Source: an uncultured Oscillibacter sp. (GTDB taxonomy: Bacteria > Bacillota > Clostridia > Oscillospirales > Oscillospiraceae). From it: a stretch of 28,369 nt of DNA. A model generated the notes under the pieces. The model searched no databases and was not told the origin of the DNA. It saw only the letters and a program-made list of their open reading frames with translations. Below are positions 7,284-15,949 of this stretch, piece by piece; within the stretch, counting starts at the first letter, position 1, and each line of letters opens with the position of its first letter. The position numbers and the translations under genes are program-made. Where the stretch lies: NCBI GenBank assembly GCA_947245315.1, contig CAMXNV010000004.1, positions 1-28,369 of the forward strand, read 5' to 3'.

Positions 7284-10200
7284 TCAGCTCTCCAGGAACT
7301 TCATCACCATCCGGGCCGCCTGGGCGCGGGTGGCCAGGCCCTTGGGGTCCAGAACGCCGTTGCCTTTGCCGTTCAGGATGCCCCGCTCCACGGCCCACAG
7401 GAGGGCCTCCCGGGCGTAGGGCCCCGCCTCCCCGGCGTCGGCAAAGGGCAGGTCCGCCCCCTGGGGCGCGGGGGACCCGGCACAGCGCCAGAGCATCACC
7501 GCCAGCTGCTCCCGGGTGACCCGGTCCCCGGGGCCGAAGGTCCCCCCGGCGTAGCCGGTGACGATGCCCTCCCCGTTGGCCCAGGCCACCGCGGCGGCGT
7601 ACCACGCGCCCTCGGGCACGTCGGGGAAGGTCTCCGTGGCCTGGTGGGCTGGGTTGTTCTCCAGGTTGTGGAGCACCACCGCCGCCATGGCCCGGGTCAT
7701 GGGCTCGTTGGGGCTGAACGCCGTCTCGCTGGTGCCGTTGAAGAGCTGCCGGGCGCTGACGAAGGCCGCCGCCTCCGCCGCCCAGCTCCCCGCCGGGACG
7801 TCGGCAAAACTCTTGCCCCGGTCCGCCAGCTCCATCCGGGCCGGGCCCTCCAGGGGGATAGCCAGCCCCTCCGGGGTCAGGACGGACTTCCGGATCACCT
7901 TTCCGTCCTCCCCCACGGCCACGAGGCCGGGGCTCCGCTCCTCCTGGGGCACCGTCAGGGTCAGGCGCAGGTTCTCCACCTTCCGGCCTCCCGCCGTGAC
8001 AGCGAGCTCCACCTGGTTCCCCGTCCGCCGGGCGCTGACGGTCACTGTGCCCCCGCCGGAGGCCAGGCTCCCCAGGCCGCCGTTGGGCAGGGCCACCGAG
8101 GCCACCGGCGTGGCGATGATCAAATCCGCCTCCGTCTTCCGGCCCAGCTCTCCCAGGGCGGAGGAGGGCAGGGTGACCTCCGTCCGGGAGACCTCCCCGT
8201 TGACCTTGGGGGCCACGGTGACGGTCCCGCTGCCCCACTCCACCGCCTGACGGACCATCTCGTTGGCCACGTCGCCGCTGACCGTGCTCCGGGCCGTGTC
8301 CCCGGTGACGGCGGCGCCGGGCCGGGCCACGGTCTCATAGCCGCCGCCGCTTGCGCCCTGGTCCACGGGCTTGGTATCCACGGGCAGATTGGGCTTTTTC
8401 GTCTCGCCGGAATCCCGATCCGAGCTCTCGGAGGAGCTTCCGCCGGAGGTGCTCCCGCCACTGGAAGAACTGCCGCCGGAAGAACTCCCGCCGGAGGAGC
8501 CGCCGCCGGAGGTGCTCCCCGTCACCTGGACCTTGCAGACGGCGGTAAAGCCCCCGTCCGCCGTGGTGACGGTGATCTCCGCCGTCCCCGGGCCCTTGGC
8601 CGTCACCTTGCCGGAGGCGTCCACCTCCGCCACGGCGGGGTTGCCGGAGCGCCAGGTCACCGCCTGATTGGACGCGGTGGCGGGAGACACCTGGGCCCGT
8701 AGGGCCGCGCTCTCCCCGGTGTTCAGGGACAGGCTGCTCCGGTCCAGGGTCACGCCGGTGACCGGGACGGCGTTGGGCGTCCACTTGGCGTAGAGGATCA
8801 GGTCCCCCTCCAGGGCGCTGCCGAAGTCAAAGACCTGGGTACACGCCTCATCCGTGTACCAGCCGCCGAAGGTGTGGCCCTCCTTCGTGGGGGCGGCGGG
8901 AGCCTCGGCGCTCTCCCCCTTCGCCACCTTCACCGGGGCCACCGCGCTGCCCCCGGCGCTGTCGAAGGTCACGGTCACCATGTCCAGAACCCGGAAGGTC
9001 TTCTCCAGGGCCCGGTCGCCCCTGGTGACCTTGGCAATGTAGTCCCCCTTTTCCAGGACGGTCCCCAGGGCCGTCTCGTCCACGGTCCAGCCCTGGGCGT
9101 CTAAGAGCTCGAAGGGCGTGTCCAGGATCGTCACGCTGTCCCGGAGGGTGATGGCGGCCTTGGCCGCCTGGGTCTGGTCCTCCCCCGTGTAGGGCAGGTC
9201 CCCCGGGGTGGCCAGGTCCTCCTCCGTCATCTCCCGGGTGAGCTGGAAGGTCCCGGCTCCCGCCAGAGCGCCGCCTGTGAGGCCGCTCTCCCGGGCCAGG
9301 GTGAAGGTCCCCCCGTTGGTCAGGGTCTTCCCGGGCTGAATGGCCAGGGACGCATCCCCGGGGACGGCCAGGCTCTCGCCCGCCGAGACCTCCAGGTCCC
9401 GGCCCAGGACGGCGCTGCCGTAGGCCTGGCCCGCGCCGTCTACGAAGACCAGGCAGTTTTCCTTGGCGGCGCTGTCGGGGAGCACGTCCGTCTTCAGGAC
9501 GCCGCCGGTGACGGAAACCTGGTTTGAAGCCACAAACGCCGTGGCCTCCAGCTCCACATATGTATCCGTTCCGCTGATATGAATCCTCGGGGCAGTCAGT
9601 CCACGGGTGCCTCCGCTGACGAAAATGTCTCCCCCTGTAAAGTTGATGGCCTGGGTTTCCGGGTCGGCGGCGGCATTTTCGCTAATGAAAATTCCATACT
9701 TTCCCTGGATTTTCACATCGCCTCCGGAGATTGTGACATCCTTGGCAGGTGCTTTATTGGGTATGCCGGTTATGACAATTCCAGACAGTCCCGCGCGGAT
9801 ATCAACGGTTCCCCCGGTAATTTGAACCGGCCCCTCGTGTACAAAAATTCCATCATCTGTTCCCTGGTCAATTTTCAAAGAGCCGCCTGTCATGCGAAAG
9901 GCTCCCCCAATTGTGCAAAAGCAGATATTCGATGTGATGGTCCCGCCCTCTATGGTAAGATTTCTCCCTCCGAAGCCATAACACATGGGGTTTTGGGCCG
10001 TGCTCCGGATATCCAGGCTGCCGGGGCCCTTGATGACAAACGTGGTCTGATCCTCCGTTCCCACCGGATCCCATTCCGTCGGGTCGGTTTCTCCTCCAAC
10101 CAACTGCTTAAACCTGCCCTTTTGGTCTTCAAAGACATTGTCCCCGTTCAAAACAATGTTGCAGGTCCAGTTTCTTGGAACACTAAGCACCTGGGACAAG

Positions 10201-10448
10201 CCGTCCTCGGGATTAGGCGGAGAGATGTAGCAGTTGGTCAGCGTCAAGGTGGCCTCCTGGGGCCCCGTCACCTCCCAGCGCCAGCCCTCGGCGGCGTTCT
10301 CCTCCACCGTTCCAGGATTCGTGAAGGTCCGCAGATCCAGAACCTCCGTCCTGGTAGGCGTCCCCGCCGCCCGGGCCGTCCCCGGCGGCAGAAGGGCCAG
10401 GCACAGGCACAGGGCCGCCAGGGCGCTCAGCAATCGCTTCATTCTCAT
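7284..10448 (-). CDS. Secreted SLH-domain surface protein with beta-helix, InlB-repeat and Big2 domains
   Basis: A 1054-residue modular surface protein. A signal peptide (about 1-27, cleavage near ARA-AG) leads to a repetitive beta-helix-like region (about 140-320, repeated xxIxGGxxxI turns) resembling the Cthe_2159-type carbohydrate-binding fold. Then come an InlB B-repeat (about 490-556, VTFDSAGG to LYAKWTPN), a Big2 Ig-like domain (about 562-643), a Ser/Gly-rich linker (644-676), a region of unknown fold (about 700-870) and three S-layer homology domains (about 879-925, 940-985, 1000-1050). The SLH domains should hold it on the cell-wall polymer, so the N-terminal part is displayed, probably to bind a glycan or host surface. 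GGAGG lies 8 nt before the ATG. It starts 15 nt after the LuxR-type gene, so the two form one operon. Confidence 0.93.
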   Translation of the reverse strand: MRMKRLLSALAALCLCLALLPPGTARAAGTPTRTEVLDLRTFTNPGTVEENAAEGWRWEVTGPQEATLTLTNCYISPPNPEDGLSQVLSVPRNWTCNIVLNGDNVFEDQKGRFKQLVGGETDPTEWDPVGTEDQTTFVIKGPGSLDIRSTAQNPMCYGFGGRNLTIEGGTITSNICFCTIGGAFRMTGGSLKIDQGTDDGIFVHEGPVQITGGTVDIRAGLSGIVITGIPNKAPAKDVTISGGDVKIQGKYGIFISENAAADPETQAINFTGGDIFVSGGTRGLTAPRIHISGTDTYVELEATAFVASNQVSVTGGVLKTDVLPDSAAKENCLVFVDGAGQAYGSAVLGRDLEVSAGESLAVPGDASLAIQPGKTLTNGGTFTLARESGLTGGALAGAGTFQLTREMTEEDLATPGDLPYTGEDQTQAAKAAITLRDSVTILDTPFELLDAQGWTVDETALGTVLEKGDYIAKVTRGDRALEKTFRVLDMVTVTFDSAGGSAVAPVKVAKGESAEAPAAPTKEGHTFGGWYTDEACTQVFDFGSALEGDLILYAKWTPNAVPVTGVTLDRSSLSLNTGESAALRAQVSPATASNQAVTWRSGNPAVAEVDASGKVTAKGPGTAEITVTTADGGFTAVCKVQVTGSTSGGGSSGGSSSGGSSSSGGSTSGGSSSESSDRDSGETKKPNLPVDTKPVDQGASGGGYETVARPGAAVTGDTARSTVSGDVANEMVRQAVEWGSGTVTVAPKVNGEVSRTEVTLPSSALGELGRKTEADLIIATPVASVALPNGGLGSLASGGGTVTVSARRTGNQVELAVTAGGRKVENLRLTLTVPQEERSPGLVAVGEDGKVIRKSVLTPEGLAIPLEGPARMELADRGKSFADVPAGSWAAEAAAFVSARQLFNGTSETAFSPNEPMTRAMAAVVLHNLENNPAHQATETFPDVPEGAWYAAAVAWANGEGIVTGYAGGTFGPGDRVTREQLAVMLWRCAGSPAPQGADLPFADAGEAGPYAREALLWAVERGILNGKGNGVLDPKGLATRAQAARMVMKFLES

Positions 10449-10463
10449 CGTTTCTTCCTCCGT

Positions 10464-12818
10464 TCACAGCAGTCCCAGGCGCACCGCCTCGGAGATGGCT
10501 CCGGCGCGGCTGGTGACGTCCAATTTTTTAAACAGGTTCCGTATGTGGGTCTTCAGCGTGTTCTCCGACACGCTGAGGATCTCCCGGATCTCCTCGTTGG
10601 TCCGGTTGCGCCCCATGAGGCGCAGCACCTCCCACTCCCGCCGGGTCAGGGCCGGGGCGCCGGAGGCCCCGGCGGACAGGTAGTCCGGATACCGGGCGGC
10701 GAAGGCCCGGACGGCCTTGTTCACCCGGGCCCGGTACTCCCCTCCCCCCGGCAGGGCCCGGAGCAGGGGCAGCAGGGCGGCCCCCTGGTGGGCGAAGACC
10801 GTCACGTAGCCATAGGGCTCCGCCAGGGCCAGGGCGGCCCCCAGGTGCTCCTTCCAGTCCCCCTCCTCCATGCGGCGGCGGCAGATTGCCAGCAGGGCCA
10901 GGGCCTCGATCCGGTCCAGGGTCCGGTCATAGCGCTGGAAGTAGTCCACCAGGCGGCCCAGCAGGGCCAGGGCGGCCAGGTACTCCCCCCGGCGGAGATA
11001 GCACCGGACCTTCGTCAGGTAGCGGTAGCGCTCCATGACGAAGAAGTCGTTCTCGTCCGGGGCCTCCTCCACAAACCAGAGGTGGGCGAAGGGCCCGCCG
11101 GTGAGCAGGTCCAGGCGGCACAGCATGGCCCGGAGGTTGGGCAGGAGCTGCTTTTGCCCCGCCTCCTCCATCCGGCCGTAAAAGGCCCTCAAATCTCGGA
11201 CCGCCCGCTCCGGCTCCCCCCGGTCGCACAGGCACTTGACCAGCAGGGCCGTCAGCACAAACTCCAGCTCCGGCGTGCCCCGCTGCTGGATGTCCAGGCG
11301 GCGGGAGGCCAGGGTCAGGTAGCTGCCGCTGATGTCCTCCCCCTTCTCATAGAAGCTCTCCGCCAGGGCCACGTCCGGCAGCCCCACCCCCGCCCGGCCC
11401 AGCAGGGCCTCCACGGGCTTGGACAGCAGCCGGTAGGCCTCCCGGTCCCGGGGGACCCAGGAGGAGAAGTCCTTCCCGCCCCGGAGGAGGCTGGGCAGGT
11501 TGCTGGTGACGGAGAACTCCGGGAGCCGGATGCTCCCCGCCCGGAGCTGCCGGAAGGCGGCCAGGAGGATGTCCCAGATGTGGAGGCTCCCCCGGTGGGG
11601 CAGGGCGATGTCCAGATAGCTCACCAGGCCCCGGACTTCCCGGGCCCGGGCGCTCCGGCGGTCCAGGCCCCCGGCGTAGTCCCGGAGGGCCTTGTACCAG
11701 CGCTCCGCCCCCTCCACGTCGAAGGTCAGGGAGCACAGCACGCTCATGCCGCTCATCAGCTCCGGCGAGGCCAGAATCTCCTCCTCCGGCAGGCTCCGGT
11801 AGAAGCTCCGCAGCTGGTAGTAGGACCCGTGGCCCGGGTGGAGCCGGGAGTGCTCCACCAGCAGCTCGGAGACCTTGGCGTGGCTGCCGTTCCGGGCGTA
11901 GCAGTCCAGGGCGGCGGGCAGGTCCCCCCGGAGCTGGTAGTAGGCCCCGGCGTTGGCGTAGAGGGCGGAGACCTCCTGGGCGCTCCACGCGGCCTCGGCC
12001 TTGCGGCGGAGGTAGTCCCGGAAGGGGGCGTAGCGAATGGCCCACGTGTCCCCCTCCCGGTCCAGGAAGCCGCTGATCCGAGCCAGCCGCTCCAAGGTCT
12101 CCCCTGCCCGGGCGTCCCCGGTGACGATCTTGGCCAGCTCCAGGGTGAAGCGCTCAAAGAAGGACACGGAGAGGAGCCGGCGCATCATCTTGCTGTCCCA
12201 GTCCCGGGCCAGCCGCCGGTCCAGGTAGCGGAAAAGCTGCTCATAGCCCCGGCGGACGGTCTCCGTGGTCAGGGGCTCCCCCTCCGCCAGGCGGAGGCAG
12301 ATCAGCTTGGCCGCCAGGGGGTGCCCCTGGCTCTCCCGGCACAGGCGCACGGCATCCGCCTGGGACAGCTCCACCCCCATGGCGGCGGCCAGCCCGGCCA
12401 CGTCCCCGGGGGCCAGCTGGAACACCGTCTCGGGCACCACCCCCAGCAGCCCCGCCACCCGGAAGGGCAGCAGCCACTCCGGCAGGGGCCCCCGCCCCAG
12501 GAGGACCACCCGGTCCCCGGCGGAGGTCCGCCGGAGCAGCTCCACCATCCGCTCCTGGAGGGGCGGCACGTCCGCCAGGGCGTGGCAGTCGTCCAGGATC
12601 AAGAGGCCGGAGGAGCAATCCTCCGCCCGGTCCAGGGCGTCCTCCTCCCAGGCGCTGACGCAGACGAAGGGCCGGTTCTGGAAATAGCGCCGGACCGCCG
12701 CGGTCTTGCCCCAGCCGGTGGGGGCGGCGGCGTAGAGGAATTTGTACTCCACCAGCCCCACCTCCAGGGCCGCGGACAGGGCCAGGGGAACGATCACCGC
12801 TTGCTGCTTGGACGCCAT
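10464..12818 (-). CDS. MalT-like LuxR-family transcriptional regulator (P-loop ATPase plus HTH)
   Basis: A 784-residue regulator with the MalT/LAL plan: an N-terminal ATPase with Walker A APTGWGKT (32-39) and Walker B LLILDDCHA (about 72-80), a long helical TPR-like middle, and a C-terminal LuxR helix-turn-helix (about 720-784, LTRREWEVLRL to TLKTHIRNLFKKL). Such proteins are ATP- and ligand-dependent activators. The frame is open up to 12965, but AAAGGAGG sits 7 nt before the ATG at 12818 and the extra residues cover a hairpin-rich leader, so I use 12818. It is co-directional with, and 15 nt ahead of, the SLH surface-protein gene, which it probably controls. A candidate promoter and a palindrome lie upstream. 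The effector is unknown. Confidence 0.92.
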   Translation of the reverse strand: MASKQQAVIVPLALSAALEVGLVEYKFLYAAAPTGWGKTAAVRRYFQNRPFVCVSAWEEDALDRAEDCSSGLLILDDCHALADVPPLQERMVELLRRTSAGDRVVLLGRGPLPEWLLPFRVAGLLGVVPETVFQLAPGDVAGLAAAMGVELSQADAVRLCRESQGHPLAAKLICLRLAEGEPLTTETVRRGYEQLFRYLDRRLARDWDSKMMRRLLSVSFFERFTLELAKIVTGDARAGETLERLARISGFLDREGDTWAIRYAPFRDYLRRKAEAAWSAQEVSALYANAGAYYQLRGDLPAALDCYARNGSHAKVSELLVEHSRLHPGHGSYYQLRSFYRSLPEEEILASPELMSGMSVLCSLTFDVEGAERWYKALRDYAGGLDRRSARAREVRGLVSYLDIALPHRGSLHIWDILLAAFRQLRAGSIRLPEFSVTSNLPSLLRGGKDFSSWVPRDREAYRLLSKPVEALLGRAGVGLPDVALAESFYEKGEDISGSYLTLASRRLDIQQRGTPELEFVLTALLVKCLCDRGEPERAVRDLRAFYGRMEEAGQKQLLPNLRAMLCRLDLLTGGPFAHLWFVEEAPDENDFFVMERYRYLTKVRCYLRRGEYLAALALLGRLVDYFQRYDRTLDRIEALALLAICRRRMEEGDWKEHLGAALALAEPYGYVTVFAHQGAALLPLLRALPGGGEYRARVNKAVRAFAARYPDYLSAGASGAPALTRREWEVLRLMGRNRTNEEIREILSVSENTLKTHIRNLFKKLDVTSRAGAISEAVRLGLL

Positions 12819-12855
12819 GGGCGCGCCTCCTTTCCGCCGGTCTGCCAGAGGGGAT

Positions 12856-12898
12856 TCACTTTCCCCACGGGGAAAGTGACGCAGGGGTTCCCCTGCGT
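12856..12898 (-). promoter_or_regulatory. Tandem perfect hairpins in the luxR-type leader
   Basis: Two adjacent palindromes: CACTTTCCCC/GGGGAAAGTG (arms of 10-11 bp, 2-nt centre, 12856-12879) and ACGCAGGGG/CCCCTGCGT (9-bp arms, 2-nt centre, 12879-12898, sharing its first base with the first hairpin). Both lie in the untranslated leader between the candidate promoter and the SD of the regulator gene. They may be an attenuator or mRNA-stability structure, or a palindromic interspersed repeat that landed there. No T run follows. Confidence 0.55.
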
Positions 12899-12933
12899 CC
12901 AAACCCGCCGCCTCCCCGCAGTTTATTCTTCTC

Positions 12934-12977
12934 ATTTTAACATAGCCGGTTTGAATGTGCATCACACCGCAGTGTGA
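12934..12977 (-). promoter_or_regulatory. Candidate promoter of the luxR-type gene with adjacent palindromic operator
   Basis: Minus strand: TGCACA (12961-12956), 16 nt, TAAAAT (12939-12934). Immediately upstream of the -35 is a perfect palindrome TCACAC-CGCA-GTGTGA (12962-12977). A dyad abutting a poor -35 box is what is expected for an activator site, perhaps for the LuxR-type protein itself. This is inferred from position and symmetry only. Confidence 0.45.
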
Positions 12978-13030
12978 ATTTAAAACGGTTTTTCGCGCGG
13001 CCCTCTCACCCTCTCCGGGGCACGAATCTC

Positions 13031-13059
13031 TTGCAAATTCGGTGAAAATCTTCTATAAT
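13031..13059 (+). promoter_or_regulatory. Sigma-A promoter of the Sel1/kinase/vWA/PP2C operon
   Basis: TTGCAA (13031-13036), 17 nt, TATAAT (13054-13059); start expected near 13066, about 28 nt before the ATG at 13094. It lies divergently to the luxR-type promoter; the palindrome at 12962-12977 is about 55 nt upstream of this -35 and could affect both. Confidence 0.75.
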
Positions 13060-13093
13060 AGTCGGCGAGAAAAAAACGGGAGGGTATTTTGCC

Positions 13094-13453
13094 ATGACGG
13101 ACGAAGAGCGCTTTGAAGAACTGCTGGAATCCGACCAGTCGGATCCTGAAATCCAATACCAGCTGGGCCTGTGCTACCTCCGGGGTTTAGGCGTGGCCCA
13201 GGACGGGGCCCAGGCCGAGGCCTGGCTTCGCCGTGCGGCGGACCAGGGGCACCCCATGGCCTGCCTGGTCCTGGCCAAACGGCGGCTGGACCAGAAGCTC
13301 TATGAGGAGGCCATCCCCCTGCTGAGGAACGCCGCCGATTGCAGCCTCACGGAGGCCATGGAGCTGCTGGCCGTCAGCTACGGCACAGGCCGGGGCGTGG
13401 AGCAGGACCCCAAGGAGGCGGAGCTGTGGTTTCGCCGACCTCGGGGGCGGTGA
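13094..13453 (+). CDS. Sel1-repeat protein, N-terminal fragment of a frameshifted gene
   Basis: The first 119 residues contain about two and a half Sel1 (SLR) repeats, alpha/alpha hairpins of about 36 residues (for example QYQLGLCYLRGLGVAQD followed by WLRRAADQGHP). The frame stops at 13451-13453 in the middle of the third repeat, right after AELWFRR. The repeat continues at once in the +1 frame as ADLGGGEEK. With eight bases restored near 13435, the junction would read WFRRAADLGGGEEKLALARRY, which has exactly the 21-residue spacing of the other repeats. So this is one gene, 13094-15317, broken in this sequence. GGGAGGG precedes the ATG. Sel1 proteins are usually scaffolds for partner proteins in signalling; as first gene of the operon it may be an adaptor for the kinase system. 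Confidence 0.8.
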   Translation: MTDEERFEELLESDQSDPEIQYQLGLCYLRGLGVAQDGAQAEAWLRRAADQGHPMACLVLAKRRLDQKLYEEAIPLLRNAADCSLTEAMELLAVSYGTGRGVEQDPKEAELWFRRPRGR

Positions 13454-13496
13454 GGAGAAGCTGGCCCTGGCCCGGCGCTACAAAACCGGGGACCTG

Positions 13497-15317
13497 GTGC
13501 CCCTCAGCCCCGCCCGGGCCCTGAGCTGGCTCCGCCGGGCCCAGGAGGGCGGCGCGGAGAACGCCGAGGCGCGCTTCTACGCCGAGGAGCAGGCCGCCAA
13601 AGAGCAGGAGGCCGCCCTGTCCGGGCGCATCCGCCAGGCGGAGGAGAAGGGCCCCGAGGGCCTCTATGATCTGGCCCACGACTTCCTCCAGGGCCAGGGC
13701 GTCCCCCAGGACGAGGCCCGGGCGTTCCAGATGTTCCTCCGGCTGGCGGAGGAGGGCCACGTCCCCAGCCAGAACCAGTGCGGCGCCTGCTACATGAACG
13801 GCAGAGGGGTGGAGAAGGACGAGGCCCAGGCCATCCGGTGGTTCCGCGCGGCGGCGGACCAGGGGGATGACATCGCCGCGGGCAACCTGGGCCTGGCCTA
13901 CCAGCTGGGCCAGGGCGTGGAGCAAGACGACGCCCAGGCCGTGGTCTGGTTCCGCAAATCCGCCGAACAGGAGCACCTCCCGGCCATGTGCTCCCTGGCG
14001 GAGTGCTACCGGGACGGCGACGGCGTGCCCCAGGACGATCAGCAGGCCCTGGCCTGGTACCTCCGGGCCGCGAAGCTGGGGCACTCCGAGGCCCAGTTCC
14101 AGTGCGGCCTTTTCTATCAGGATGGCCTGGGCGTCGCCCAGAGCTACCAGGAGGCCCTGGAGTGGTACCGCCGGGCGGCGGCCCAGGGACATGCCGCCTC
14201 CATGTACAATCTCTTCGCCTATTACACCAACGGCTGGGGCGTAAAGAGGGACTGGGAGCAGGCCCTAACCTGGCTCCGCCGGTCCGCGGACGGCGGGTTT
14301 AATGAGGCCCTTTGCGCCCTGGGGAACTACTACCGGGAGGGCAACGGCGTGCAGAAGGACCCCGCCCAGGCGGTGGAGCTTTACCGAAAGGCCGCGGAAC
14401 AGGGCCACGCCGAGGCGCAGTACCAGCTGGGGATCTGCTATGACAAGGGCAACGGCGTGCCGAGGGATCAAGAGGGACGGCAGTCCGTGTACTGGCTCCG
14501 CCTGGCCGCCGACCAGGGCTACGCCCCCGCGCAGAACAGGCTGGGCAACTGCTACAATAACGGCTACGGCGTGGAGAAGGACTATGCCCAGGCACTGGAA
14601 TGGTACCGGAAAGCCGCAGAACAGGGCTATCATTGGGCGCAGTACAACTTGGCGAACTGTTATCACTACGGCCGAGGCGTGGCAAAGGATAACGGCCAGG
14701 CGGCCTCCTGGTACCGGAAAGCCGCAGAACAGGGCCACGCGGACGCCCAGAACATGCTGGGGCGCTGCTACGAAGAGGGCTGGGGCCTGACGAAGGATCC
14801 CGCACAGGCCGCGGCCTGGTTCCGGAAAGCCGCAGAACAGGGGCACAAGTCGGCGCAGTGGAATTTGGCCCTCTGCTATGACGGCGGCAGGGGCCTACGG
14901 CAGGACTTTGCCCAGGCGGCCGCCTGGCTCCGGAAGGCCGCCGAGCAGGGCCACGCCGACGCTCAGAACAAGCTGGGGACCTACTATGACATGGGCAGAG
15001 GCGGCTTGCCGCTGGACCATGCCCAGGCAAACGCGTGGTACCGGAAAGCGGTGGAGCAGGGCAACAAATTCGCGCAGCACAATCTGGGCTACAATTATAA
15101 AAACGGCCGGGGCGCCGCCAAGAACCTGGCGGAGGCGGAGCGGCTGCTGAAGCTGGCGGCGGAGCGGGGCTATGCCCGCGCCCAATACGAGCTGGGCATG
15201 CTCTACCGGCAGACCAAGCGGGGCCTCCTCTCTCTGAGCCTCCCCAAGGAGGCCCGGGAGTGGCTCCAGAAGGCCGCCGACCAGGGCCACGAAAAGGCCA
15301 AGCAGATGCTTTCCTGA
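13497..15317 (+). CDS. Sel1-repeat protein, C-terminal part of the frameshifted gene
   Basis: The continuation of the gene that starts at 13094. Coding in this frame is recognisable from about 13432; 13497 is the first in-frame GTG, without a convincing Shine-Dalgarno, so it is probably not a natural start. The 606 residues hold about 15 Sel1 repeats of 36-39 residues, each of the form LGxxYxxGxGVxxDxxQAxxWYRKAAEQGH. Several middle repeats (for example 14350-14950) are nearly identical at protein level, including the recurrent KAAEQGH, suggesting recent repeat amplification. There is no signal peptide, so it is cytosolic. With the upstream part the full protein would have about 740 residues and 18 repeats. 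It stops 19 nt before the next gene, whose SD GGAGG lies in the gap. Confidence 0.85.
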   Translation: MPLSPARALSWLRRAQEGGAENAEARFYAEEQAAKEQEAALSGRIRQAEEKGPEGLYDLAHDFLQGQGVPQDEARAFQMFLRLAEEGHVPSQNQCGACYMNGRGVEKDEAQAIRWFRAAADQGDDIAAGNLGLAYQLGQGVEQDDAQAVVWFRKSAEQEHLPAMCSLAECYRDGDGVPQDDQQALAWYLRAAKLGHSEAQFQCGLFYQDGLGVAQSYQEALEWYRRAAAQGHAASMYNLFAYYTNGWGVKRDWEQALTWLRRSADGGFNEALCALGNYYREGNGVQKDPAQAVELYRKAAEQGHAEAQYQLGICYDKGNGVPRDQEGRQSVYWLRLAADQGYAPAQNRLGNCYNNGYGVEKDYAQALEWYRKAAEQGYHWAQYNLANCYHYGRGVAKDNGQAASWYRKAAEQGHADAQNMLGRCYEEGWGLTKDPAQAAAWFRKAAEQGHKSAQWNLALCYDGGRGLRQDFAQAAAWLRKAAEQGHADAQNKLGTYYDMGRGGLPLDHAQANAWYRKAVEQGNKFAQHNLGYNYKNGRGAAKNLAEAERLLKLAAERGYARAQYELGMLYRQTKRGLLSLSLPKEAREWLQKAADQGHEKAKQMLS

Positions 15318-15336
15318 CGGGAAGGGAGGAACGGAT

Positions 15337-15890
15337 GTGAACGAGAACCTGCGCCCCGAGCTGGACGCGGCGGAAAAGATGAAGGGGCATCTCTTTCTCA
15401 AGGAGACCATCCTGCAAATCTCCTTCTACCTGGCCGCAGCGCTGCAATACGCCAACCACGAGGCCAAGCTCCCCGACGAGGAATTCTGGAAGGCCCTCTT
15501 CTACTGCTCCAGCCACACCCAGAGAGAAGTCGTCCTCAGCTCCCGGGACGGGAACGACCCCCAGCGCTGCCCCGAGCATCCCTATGAGAAGCTGGACTTC
15601 CAGGCTTGCAACAAGTACCTCCTCTTCGGCGGGGAGCGGATGCTGCCCCAGGGGGGCTTCGCCACGGACAGCCTGAACTTCTACAAGACCTTCCGCCTGC
15701 CCTTCCGCACCAACCAGGACGGGAGTACCTTCCCCCGGGACCCCTACCAGAGCGTCCTCCGCCGGGCCATCGCCCTGCGGAACGACAAGTCCCACGACAA
15801 CCCCGAGACCATCGCCCGGGTGACCCGCCAATCCATCGAGGACAGCCTGAGCACCCTCCGGCAGCTGACGGACCCCCCTCCGGCGCAAGA
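15337..15890 (+). CDS. HEPN-like domain, N-terminal segment of the frameshifted kinase gene
   Basis: Starts at GTG 15337 with GGAGG 7 nt upstream. The first ~180 residues are mostly helical and end in a segment with Arg148-Asn149-x3-His153 (ALRNDKSHDN) followed by an amphipathic helix. This R-x4-H with N after R is the hallmark of HEPN domains, many of which are metal-independent RNases in defence and toxin systems (Swt1, RloC/PrrC-like and others). HEPN is inferred from the motif and helical pattern, not from an alignment. This frame stays open to 17175, but after about 15890 it is low-complexity Pro/Gly/Ala translation with no family features. The real sequence continues in the +1 frame. 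The switch is in or between two C6 tracts (15872-15877 and 15915-15920). Confidence 0.65.
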
Positions 15891-15949
15891 CCGGCTGGGT
15901 CCCCGCCTGGCGGACCCCCCTGCCGCCCCTGGCGGAGTACTGGAAGCAG

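Noticed and set aside
12819..12965. 49-residue N-terminal extension of the LuxR-type regulator
   Set aside because: It covers the candidate promoter and the hairpin leader; AAAGGAGG at 7 nt fixes the ATG at 12818.
9579..12977. Plus-strand open frame of 1132 codons opposite the LuxR-type gene
   Set aside because: Low-complexity Gly/Pro/Leu translation of the complementary strand of two well-supported genes, with no SD and no domain; a GC-rich shadow.
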